This document shows, piece by piece, positions 1-6,165 of a stretch of DNA of 8,509 nt. The stretch is from JBHENN01 sp046262015. GTDB lineage: Bacteria; Actinomycetota; CADDZG01; WHSQ01. Both the position numbers and the translations under genes were made by a program. The stretch lies in the NCBI GenBank assembly GCA_046262015.1, contig JBHENN010000115.1, positions 1 through 8,509 of the forward strand. The letters run 5' to 3'. Position 1 is the stretch's first letter, and the number at the start of each line of letters is the position of its first letter. The notes beneath the pieces are model-generated. The model was not told the DNA's origin. It worked only from the letters and a program-made list of their open reading frames with translations, and did not search any database.

Positions 1-280
1 GTGTGATCGCCCCCGATCCGAAGCGTGCGCGCAGATCATCGAGCGCGACGTCGAGGCTGGGGGGCCACCGCCGATCGAACGGCAGCGCCAGCTGGATGGC
101 CCGATCGTTGTCGAGGTTCGTGAGGGTCACTCCGATGAGCGTGATGCCGTGGCGCTCGATCATCGGTGTGGCGGTGGCCAACAAGCCTCGCGCCGTGACG
201 AGGATCGTCTGGGTGTGTCTGGTTGCCTGCGGCAGCGTGTGCGACCGCGTCGCTCGCGAGAGGTCATCGAATCGAAAGAT
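1..280 (-). pseudogene. dinB: DinB-type Y-family DNA polymerase (Pol IV), C-terminal remnant, runs off left edge
   Basis: Minus-strand reading, codons at 280-278, 277-275 and so on down to 4-2, gives a continuous peptide of about 93 residues. It contains RFDDLSRATRSHTLPQAT, then HTQTIL, ARGLL, GVTLTNLD and QLALPFD, and near the edge LDDLRARFGSGAIT. This order matches the little-finger (DNA-gripping) domain and tail of actinobacterial DinB polymerases, which copy past DNA lesions. The match fades upstream of about 280. The frame stays open to a TAG near 350 but contains no ATG, GTG or TTG, and the catalytic palm and fingers domains are absent. I therefore read it as a 5'-truncated remnant, although the true C-terminus lies outside the window. 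The truncation point coincides with the end of the neighbouring small frame (stop at 266-264), which suggests a rearrangement junction. A misassembled contig is the main alternative. Confidence 0.72.
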
Positions 281-543
281 CGAGCTTCGCTCCCGACAGA
301 GTGCCGGCGACGGCTTGCATCCGCGGATGCTCCACGGGCATGTAACCCTGTAGACCTATCGAGGTCGTGTAGAAACCGTGAAGCCGGTAGGTGAGGAACT
401 GCGTTAGCTCGTATGCGGATCCAAAGGGCTCTATCGGCTCCGGGTCGCGAAGGAGCCTGGATCGCGAAGCTGGTCTCTCCCGCGGACGAAGCCGCGGTCC
501 CCACGGTGATGGCGATGGCCACGGCGGTCATGACGGCTCCCAT
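264..543 (-). pseudogene. Small exported protein of unknown function, apparently frameshifted
   Basis: A strong Shine-Dalgarno (AGGAGGA, 553-547) lies just upstream of an ATG at 543. The first frame encodes MGAVMTAVAIAITVG followed by TAASSAGETSFAIQAPSR, a hydrophobic signal-peptide-like start with a possible cleavage site after Ala-Ser-Ser-Ala. That frame then becomes arginine-rich and unlike a protein. A frame shifted by one base becomes protein-like near 430-455, with PEPIEPFGSAYELTQFLTYR, then HGFYTTSIGLQGYMPVEHPR and MQAVAGTLSGAKLDLSIR, and stops at 266-264. The second frame has no start codon of its own beyond short internal ATGs. The distance from ATG to stop is 280 bases, not a multiple of three, as expected for one extra base. 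I recognise no family. The 3' end may itself be cut by the junction with the dinB remnant. The reading could also be chance, or the extra base could be a sequencing error. Confidence 0.4.
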
Positions 544-546
544 GCG

Positions 547-553
547 TCCTCCT
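547..553 (-). promoter_or_regulatory. Strong ribosome binding site for the small frameshifted gene
   Basis: On the minus strand the sequence reads AGGAGGA, about 4 to 6 bases before the ATG at 543. It is the main evidence that a gene really started here. Confidence 0.5.
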
Positions 554-751
554 GCCTCTCGGCATCGCCGCGTCGGATCCGGGCCGGTTGCCCGTGCGGA
601 GGCAGCCCCGATGTCGAGCAAGCCACTTCCGCCTGGACGTGCCGGCGAACGCCTACCCAGGTCGCATGGGCCCCTAACTGGACGCCGAGGACGGCCGAGC
701 AGGACACCGAGCGGGGACGGCGAAGCTAACGGCGTGGCGCGACGAGCTACC

Positions 752-758
752 AGGAGGT
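752..758 (+). promoter_or_regulatory. Ribosome binding site fixing the GTG start of the Asp-box gene
   Basis: AGGAGGT lies 7 bases before the GTG at 766. A second in-frame GTG at 772 would be 13 bases away, so 766 is the better start. Confidence 0.75.
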
Positions 759-765
759 CGAAGAG

Positions 766-2205
766 GTGAGGGTGAAGGGCGTGGCCGGCGCGCTGTTGAG
801 CGCACTCCTGATGGGCGGCGCTGTCGCCCCCGTTCTCGCCCGCTCCTCGCAGCCTGCCAACGAGCCCGTGACCCCCCGGATGCCTCCGTCTTCGGCGTAT
901 CAGTCCCCGTCGCTGGCGCGGGATCCGTCGCAGGGGCGCGACCTCGCGCTCGCCTACCACGACGGGTCGAACCTCGAGACGTGCTACCTGGCCCTTTCGT
1001 CCGACGGAGGCCGCTCGTGGCGCCGCGTGGCTCTCGTGGGCAAGGATGCCGTGCACCCGTTCCCCGAGAGCTTCATGCAGTGCCTCAACCCCGCGGTCGC
1101 GTTCGGGAGCGGTGGCACGCTCTACTACGTCTACTACGTGCGGCAGTCGGGCGGGAATCTGGGAGACGCCGTTGGGATCATCAGCAGCGACGACGGAAGC
1201 AAGACCTTCTCGACCCCTCGACTCGTAGATCAGACGGACGGTCCGCAAGCGTGGGCCCGTGACCTGTGCGAGCAAGACCCCTGCGACTACCAGGCCGGCA
1301 TCGCGGTCGACCGCCGGAGCGACCGCATCTACGTGACATGGACCCGAGGATGCTATGTATGCGGCCCAGGCGGCATCTTCGTTGCGGCTTCTGGTGATGG
1401 AGGGGTCACGTTCGATCCTCCCGTGCATCTGAGCTCGCCGCTCCCTACGAGGGACTCGGCTCTGCTGTCGTCGGTGACCGTGGGTCGTGACGGAGCGGTC
1501 CACGTCGCGTGGCTCGACTGGAGCAACTACTACACGGCGGCGTTCTCCGTGCCGCTGGTCCTCAACGTGTCCACGTCTACCGATGGCGGCGAGACCTTCT
1601 CGTCTTCCACCGTGGGTGAGATACAGCCGACGTGTCCGCAGCTGTACTGCAACTACCTATGGTGGTTCCCCTCCGATTCGCTCACGCAGGTCGCTGCCGA
1701 TCGCAAGGGCCGCGTCTACGTCGCGACATGGCACAAGCTCGGTCCGTTGCAGGACCGGGTTGCGCCGCGGCCGGGTGACAACTACCGGATCTTCTTCTCG
1801 AGCTCACCGGACGGTGGAACCACCTGGACCCCGCTCGAGCCGGTGGGCGTCCCCGAGGGCGCTGAGGATCACGATCAGCATCGCCCTCAACTCACCATCG
1901 GAGCGGGTGGCCGGATCGACCTCGTGTACTACGACATATCGCCCGACAGCCAGCAGCACGTCTACAGGATCCATTCGACCGATGGCGGGATCACCTTCTC
2001 GACCCCTGTCAGGATCACGAACGTCCCGCACGACGCGCGCATCGGCCCCCCGGGGTTCGACTCGGACCGTGCCGCCGCTCTCGGGTCGAACCTCGCCTCG
2101 GCGTCCTCGGGGAAGCGACTGTTCGCAGTATGGACCGACTCCCGGCGCGGGACCCCGGACGACGGTCACCAGGACCTCTACTTCGCGAAGATGCGCGTGC
2201 CCTAG
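766..2205 (+). CDS. Secreted Asp-box (BNR repeat) six-bladed beta-propeller protein, sialidase-like fold
   Basis: The 479-residue product starts with a signal peptide: basic MRVKG, a hydrophobic core to about residue 22, and a probable signal peptidase I site after Val-Leu-Ala at 25. Six Asp boxes of the form S-x-D-G-G-x-x-F/W follow: SSDGGRSW (78-85), SSDDGSKTF (140-148), SGDGGVTF (209-216), STDGGETF (271-278), SPDGGTTW (347-354) and STDGGITF (404-411). Their spacing of 57 to 76 residues fits one per blade of a six-bladed propeller, the fold of sialidases and related exported glycosidases. I cannot identify the FRIP motif or the arginine triad of true sialidases, so the substrate is unknown and a binding-only role is possible. 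Cys73, 106, 168, 173, 196, 199, 290 and 295 could form disulfides outside the cell. The gene ends in tandem TAG TAG stops and seems to stand alone. Confidence 0.85.
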   Translation: MRVKGVAGALLSALLMGGAVAPVLARSSQPANEPVTPRMPPSSAYQSPSLARDPSQGRDLALAYHDGSNLETCYLALSSDGGRSWRRVALVGKDAVHPFPESFMQCLNPAVAFGSGGTLYYVYYVRQSGGNLGDAVGIISSDDGSKTFSTPRLVDQTDGPQAWARDLCEQDPCDYQAGIAVDRRSDRIYVTWTRGCYVCGPGGIFVAASGDGGVTFDPPVHLSSPLPTRDSALLSSVTVGRDGAVHVAWLDWSNYYTAAFSVPLVLNVSTSTDGGETFSSSTVGEIQPTCPQLYCNYLWWFPSDSLTQVAADRKGRVYVATWHKLGPLQDRVAPRPGDNYRIFFSSSPDGGTTWTPLEPVGVPEGAEDHDQHRPQLTIGAGGRIDLVYYDISPDSQQHVYRIHSTDGGITFSTPVRITNVPHDARIGPPGFDSDRAAALGSNLASASSGKRLFAVWTDSRRGTPDDGHQDLYFAKMRVP

Positions 2206-2372
2206 TAGAAGACTGGCACACGCTGACACGCGGGAGACCAGGCCAGTCGCGTTCCGAGGTACCGACCGAAGAAGTAGACCCCCTTGCGTCCTTTGTGGGT
2301 GACATAGGTGCGGTAGGTGCTCTCATTGAAGGTGTGCCGCGGTGCCCCGATCCCGGCCAGGCGGAAGTCGTC
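2202..2372 (-). pseudogene. DUF2071 (YqjF-like) protein, internal fragment
   Basis: Between the Asp-box gene and the acyltransferase gene, the minus strand encodes DDFRLAGIGAPRHTFNEST, then YRTYVTHKGRKGVYFFGRYL and GTRLAWSPACQRVPVFY, and stops at TAG (2204-2202). The pattern 'F-N-E-x-x-x-R-T-Y-V-x-x-x-G-R-x-G-V-Y-F-F' followed by 'R-L-A' resembles the core of DUF2071 proteins (COG3361, Bacillus YqjF), typically written FPELNVRTYV...GxPGVWFFSLDA...SRLA. The family usually has well over 200 residues. Here the N-terminal part is missing: the frame closes at a TAG at 2414-2412 with no start codon in between. The C-terminal part is cut where it meets the end of the Asp-box gene; its stop overlaps that gene's stop. 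I read it as a decayed relic. The family call rests on recalled motifs, not a search. Confidence 0.6.
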
Positions 2373-2403
2373 TCGAGCCGCGCAACACCTCTTACCCGGA
2401 CGG

Positions 2404-3780
2404 TTAAGTGACTAACTGTCGGAGCTTCCGGGCCTCGAACCACCCCGGCGGGTAGGACAGAACGCTACCGAGGGCGGCCAGATAGCGGTTGGCGAAACGG
2501 GCGCAGGCCGCCGGACCGAACAGCGCGTGACGGTAGCGGAACGTCAGATGGAGCCGGCCCATAGTCGTCACAGCACCTAGAGCGAGGCCGAGGGGCATGC
2601 GCGCCGGTGGCGAGAACCACAACTCGAGGGTCTCGGTCTCGCGGCCGAACGAAGGGGGGTCTGTGATGGCACCGAGGTTGGACAGCATGGTCGTGTCGAT
2701 GAGCCGGTTGCCCGTGAGCCATAAGGCGACCGGGAGCGCTCGCTTGGCCCAGATCGGCAACGACCGGGAGCGACCCAGCATGCCGATCAGGTGGGCGGCG
2801 GAGCCGTGCTCTTTGATGTGGCGGGTCTGGTGCGTGACTGCTCTGAGTGCGGCGCTGCTGCTGCGTAGGTCCCGGGGCCTGACCGAGACCCTTACCGGCA
2901 CCCAGTAATTACCGACCGCTCCTTCGCCCAAGTCGCGCGGCCAGAGGTTCACAGGGACGAGCGTGCCGAGCCGTCGCGGCGCCACCCCATGCTCCTCGTT
3001 CCAACCTGCGATCGTGAGTGCCAGCGTGGCGAGGAGAACGTCGTTGATGGTTGCCGGTCCCCGTGGGGCTGAAAGAAGCGCGCTGGTTTGCGCCGGGGAC
3101 AGCCGAACGTGGCGAAAACCGTAGCCGGGGCGCGCGTTCCCGCCGACCCCCTGGAGGCGTGCCGGAGCACCCAGGAGGTCGCGCAGCTTGTCCCCGACCA
3201 TGGAGAGCGTCTCCCGGCGGCCGCCGGTGGCGGACGCCGCGGCCAGACGACCTTCCAGACCTCGCGAGGTCGACAGGTCGACCTCGGGGATCGGTTCCGG
3301 TTCGCCCGCGTATGCGCACGCGATCGATCGCAGGACGCGCAAGCTTCCGAAGCCGTCCATCGCCGTGTGGTTGACGTTCAACATGACCACATCGCCGGCA
3401 GGGTGGCGTGCGAGCCGAACGCGCAGCGGCGGAGATTCGGTCAGCGGCACCGACATCCCGTACAGAGCGCCCCGGGCCCGGTCGAGCGCGTCGTCGTCAG
3501 GACAGTCGACCACGCGGAGCGGGTCGAGATCGAGCTCGGGATCGATCTCCCATGCCCAGTTCCTGGTGCCCGCGTGGGCCGGAGCCCTTCGAGCGTGCGC
3601 CAGGGGATGACGCCCCACGGCCGCGAGGATCGCGGCGCGCAGGCGATCTTCGTCCAGGGCGCCGCGTACGCGGGCCTCCACCTGGATGCTCCATGGGGCC
3701 GCCTCGGTATCGAGGATCTGGATGGACTCGTCGATGGTGCCGAAAGGGATGCGCTGGAGCTCAGAAGGCCGCGGTTGCAT
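2404..3780 (-). CDS. Condensation / WS-DGAT-superfamily acyltransferase
   Basis: The product has 458 residues if started at MQPRPSELQR (ATG at 3780). The frame is open further upstream, but that part overlaps the preceding gene and looks non-coding. Residues 1-60 resemble the opening of wax ester synthase/diacylglycerol acyltransferase-like proteins, with LSPFD-like IPFGTIDESI and ALDEDRLRAAILAAVGRHP. The active-site motif is NHTAMDG at 137-143. The family consensus is HHxxxDG, so the catalytic second His (138), Asp142 and Gly143 are present, but the first His is Asn. Further family-like stretches are TINDVLLA (244-251), LVPVNL (274-279) and MLSNLG (365-370). Such enzymes move an acyl chain from a CoA or carrier-protein thioester to an alcohol or amine; donor and acceptor cannot be told here. 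The gene overlaps the upstream 185-aa gene by 20 bases, which implies translational coupling. Confidence 0.82.
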   Translation of the reverse strand: MQPRPSELQRIPFGTIDESIQILDTEAAPWSIQVEARVRGALDEDRLRAAILAAVGRHPLAHARRAPAHAGTRNWAWEIDPELDLDPLRVVDCPDDDALDRARGALYGMSVPLTESPPLRVRLARHPAGDVVMLNVNHTAMDGFGSLRVLRSIACAYAGEPEPIPEVDLSTSRGLEGRLAAASATGGRRETLSMVGDKLRDLLGAPARLQGVGGNARPGYGFRHVRLSPAQTSALLSAPRGPATINDVLLATLALTIAGWNEEHGVAPRRLGTLVPVNLWPRDLGEGAVGNYWVPVRVSVRPRDLRSSSAALRAVTHQTRHIKEHGSAAHLIGMLGRSRSLPIWAKRALPVALWLTGNRLIDTTMLSNLGAITDPPSFGRETETLELWFSPPARMPLGLALGAVTTMGRLHLTFRYRHALFGPAACARFANRYLAALGSVLSYPPGWFEARKLRQLVT

Positions 3781-4318
3781 CCGGCCCTCTCGGCTCGCCC
3801 CCGCCGGTGCACCCACCGGCCCGGTAGACGTCGACCTCGACGTCGGCGACGGGGTGGCCCGATAGCTCCTGGATCTCGACCCGGGAGCAGTCAAGCTCGA
3901 GACGGTCCGGACGCCGGCGCATGATGAGTCGGTAGCCGGTTCCAAGCACGTGGACGACGTTGTGCAGGATCACTCGCAGGATGGAGTAGCGCGCCATCCA
4001 CCTCCAGCTCTTCGTTGCCAGTGGGGAGAAGGTGTCCAAGTGGGCCGACAGGCGCTCGCCCGAGACCGTCACGTGCAGACTGTGGGCCCGGGAGACCTCA
4101 CGGATCGAGATCTTCCCCCGGTGGAACATGCCACCGGCGTGGGTATCTCTCGAGAAGCGCTCCGTCTTTCGGAGCGCGTTTGCGAAACCCAGAGGGTCCT
4201 CGATCTCGAGGTCGGCTCCGCGTCGGTCGTCCGGGCGGCGCCTCGGGGTCCGGCCGCGTTCGACCAGCGCACGGCCTCCGCGGGCGCATCGGATGAGCAG
4301 ACCGGCTGGTAGGGGCAT
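3761..4318 (-). CDS. Conserved-looking protein of unknown function, first gene of acyltransferase operon
   Basis: The product has 185 residues. The start at ATG 4318 is chosen because a near-perfect Shine-Dalgarno (GGAGGTGAT, 4331-4323) lies in front of it; the frame itself is open about 36 codons further upstream. Residues 1-37 are basic (RTPRRRPDDRR). From about 38 the composition is ordinary: LEIEDPLGFANALRKTERF, then GMFHRGKISIREVSRAHSLH with alternating hydrophobics suggesting beta strands, and TVSGERLSAHLD. Residues 111-133 (YSILRVILHNVVHVLGTGYR and on) form a hydrophobic, possibly membrane-surface helix. The tail (168-185) is rich in Gly and Pro. I recognise no family. Its 3' end overlaps the acyltransferase start by 20 bases, so the two are probably made together. 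It may help that enzyme with substrate or membrane docking, but that is only a guess from position. Confidence 0.7.
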   Translation of the reverse strand: MPLPAGLLIRCARGGRALVERGRTPRRRPDDRRGADLEIEDPLGFANALRKTERFSRDTHAGGMFHRGKISIREVSRAHSLHVTVSGERLSAHLDTFSPLATKSWRWMARYSILRVILHNVVHVLGTGYRLIMRRRPDRLELDCSRVEIQELSGHPVADVEVDVYRAGGCTGGGEPRGPDATAAF

Positions 4319-4322
4319 CCGT

Positions 4323-4338
4323 ATCACCTCCGGGTGAT
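4323..4338 (-). promoter_or_regulatory. Ribosome binding site inside a perfect 6-bp inverted repeat
   Basis: Read on the minus strand, ATCACC CGGA GGTGAT is a 6-base-pair stem with a four-base loop. The Shine-Dalgarno of the 185-aa gene (core GGAGG, 4331-4327) spans the loop and the 3' arm, 8 bases before the ATG at 4318. Folded in RNA it could hide the ribosome site; as DNA it could bind a dimeric regulator. The plus-strand nonamer GTATCACCT at its edge (4321-4329) recurs at 4567-4575. The repeat is short enough to be chance. Confidence 0.35.
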
Positions 4339-4466
4339 CGGGCGTGCCCTGTCGGCGCACCCTCGAGCTACAGGCCGGCCCGCAGCCGGTCGTAGGCTTC
4401 GGACTGATTCGGCGTTCGCTCGACATTTGGACTTCCAGACGGCAAAGTTGGCCGACGCCGCACCTC

Positions 4467-6164
4467 GTGAAGGGTGACGGTCCCGGCCGAGGCCGGTTTG
4501 CCGGCGGAGATACCTGTGGCCGTCAGGGGGGTGGGGGTACGACCGAGTCCGGGCGGGTCCGAGCGGGTATCACCTTTCATCACCCGGCCTGGTTCTGGCT
4601 CGGCAGCGCGGCGATAACCCTCGGCGTCGTCTTGCATCTGCCCATGTATCTCGGGGCCCGGGACATGGGGTACGTGCTCGCCGGGATGGCGATGGATACC
4701 CCGATGAAGGTGGGGATGGCACTGATAGTGGCCGGTCTGGGCGCCACGTTCTACGGGCTGTTCCCCTCGCCGGCGCTCCGCCGGCCGTCTCTTGCATCGG
4801 TGCGCGTCAAGGCCCTCGACGACGCCACGCTCTCGGGCACGCACCTCGGTCTGCTCCTTGTCATGGCGGCCGCGGTCACGATCGACGTCATGAAGCCGGT
4901 GACGTTGGGCTTCGTGGTGCCGGGCGTGGCCGAGGAATACGGCCTGAAGTCCGTCCTGAACCCGGATGCCCCCGTCCCGGTGGCGTTGCTGCCGTTCGCC
5001 GGCATCGCGGGGACGGTGATCGGCTCGTTCCTGTGGGGCTGGTTCGGCGACCGCCTGGGCCGGCGCGCCTCGATCCTGTTCGCCGGCGTCCTCTTCATCG
5101 CCACTTCGATCTGCGGCGCGATGCCGGGCTTCGGGTGGAACCTCTTCATGTGCTTCGTGATGGGGCTCGGTGTGGGCGGGATGCTGCCGATCATCTTCGC
5201 CCTCATCGCCGAAGCGATGCCGGCGCGCCACAGGGGCTGGCTGATGGTGCTGATCGGAGGCGACGTTGCCGGCGCCTACATCCTCACGAGCTGGCTCGCG
5301 GTCGAGCTGACGCCGACCTATGGGTGGCGCATCCTGTGGCTCCTCGGCTTACCCACCGGCGTGCTGCTCCTGCTGCTCAACCGCTGGATCCCCGAGTCGC
5401 CGAGATTCCTGATACAGAATGGACGCGAGGCCGAGGCGAGGGCCGTCATGGCGCGCTACGGCGCCACCGTCGTGGAGTCGGGACGGTCCGAGCTCGAGAT
5501 CGAGAGCGATGTGCGCAGCGGATGGGGCCAGCTCCTGGCGCGGCCGTTCCGCGGCCTGTCGTTCACGCTCGCGCTGTTCGGGCTCGGCGTCGGGCTCGTT
5601 ACCTTCGGCTTCCAGCTGTGGATCCCGTCGAACCTCCAGAGGCTCGGGTTCGACGAGGTGACGTCGGCCACGATCCTGCGCGACTCCGCGCTCTTGGGGT
5701 TCCCGGCGACGTTCCTGATCGCGTGGCTATACGGGTTCTGGAGCAGCCGCAAGACGATGATCCTCTTGGGGCTGGTCACCGCGGCCTCGCTTGCCGGCTT
5801 CGTGTTCGCCGGCGACGCCGTGGTGGACAACCGCGCCCAGCTCTATGCCCTCCTGGTTGTGCCCATCACCGGCATCAGCTCGATCCTCGCGGTGCTGGTG
5901 GCGTACGCGTCCGAGACCTTCCCCACGCGCATCCGGGCCCGGGGCACGGGTCTGGCTGCCGGGGCGAGCAAGCTCGGGGGGCTCGGGGTCATCGGACTCG
6001 TCGCGGCGGGCGTCGCCGCACCCTCGATCGCGACGACGGCTCTGATCGGCGCGGTTCCCATGGCGGTCGCAGCGATCGCCATGCTCGTGGTCGGGATCGA
6101 GACACGCCGTCGTCAGCTGGAGGACATCACCGCACAAGAGCTGAGCCTGGCTCCCCGCGGCTAA
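4467..6164 (+). CDS. MFS transporter (sugar/metabolite porter type) with two extra N-terminal membrane segments
   Basis: The product has 565 residues from GTG 4467. Signature sequences are GDRLGRR (194-200, loop 2-3 motif), PESPRFL (309-315, after the sixth helix) and YASETFPTRIRARGTG (480-495), all typical of sugar-porter, organic-ion and YhjE-like MFS carriers that use ion gradients across the inner membrane. Twelve standard helices run from about residue 126 to 545. Two more hydrophobic segments precede them (about 41-63, AWFWLGSAAITLGVV onward; and 81-99, KVGMALIVAGLGATFYG), giving 14. The start is uncertain. No good ribosome site precedes 4467 or an in-frame GTG at 4344, and residues 1-37 are Gly/Arg-rich and non-coding in appearance, whereas coding character begins near HHPAWFWLG (base 4578). 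The substrate cannot be inferred. The stop lies one base before the next in-frame ATG, so the gene probably heads the downstream operon. Confidence 0.85.
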   Translation: MKGDGPGRGRFAGGDTCGRQGGGGTTESGRVRAGITFHHPAWFWLGSAAITLGVVLHLPMYLGARDMGYVLAGMAMDTPMKVGMALIVAGLGATFYGLFPSPALRRPSLASVRVKALDDATLSGTHLGLLLVMAAAVTIDVMKPVTLGFVVPGVAEEYGLKSVLNPDAPVPVALLPFAGIAGTVIGSFLWGWFGDRLGRRASILFAGVLFIATSICGAMPGFGWNLFMCFVMGLGVGGMLPIIFALIAEAMPARHRGWLMVLIGGDVAGAYILTSWLAVELTPTYGWRILWLLGLPTGVLLLLLNRWIPESPRFLIQNGREAEARAVMARYGATVVESGRSELEIESDVRSGWGQLLARPFRGLSFTLALFGLGVGLVTFGFQLWIPSNLQRLGFDEVTSATILRDSALLGFPATFLIAWLYGFWSSRKTMILLGLVTAASLAGFVFAGDAVVDNRAQLYALLVVPITGISSILAVLVAYASETFPTRIRARGTGLAAGASKLGGLGVIGLVAAGVAAPSIATTALIGAVPMAVAAIAMLVVGIETRRRQLEDITAQELSLAPRG

Positions 6165-6165
6165 C

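Larger units (their letters stand above)
544..765. other. Divergent intergenic spacer
   Basis: This spacer separates the minus-strand small gene (start 543) from the plus-strand Asp-box gene (start 766), so it should hold both promoters. I find no convincing -35/-10 pair, tRNA or riboswitch fold by eye. The only clear signals are the two ribosome binding sites at its ends. Confidence 0.5.

Noticed and set aside
160..1503. Long 447-codon open frame on the minus strand
   Set aside because: Mostly antisense to the well-supported Asp-box gene and very rich in Arg and Gly with no motif. Only its 3' part (from 543) has any gene-like signal, treated as the frameshifted small gene.
2015..2443. 142-codon minus-strand frame across the spacer after the Asp-box gene
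   Set aside because: Ser/Arg/Pro-rich with no motif. A different minus-strand frame in the same place carries the recognisable DUF2071 core.
4490..4565. G-rich stretch before the transporter coding region, considered as a riboswitch
   Set aside because: I could not match it to any riboswitch consensus I know, and no convincing terminator or ribosome-site switch is visible. A covariance-model search would settle it.
4368..5231. 287-codon minus-strand open frame opposite the transporter
   Set aside because: Composition dominated by Arg, His, Glu and Gln, as expected for the antisense of a GC-rich membrane protein gene; the plus-strand MFS motifs are decisive.
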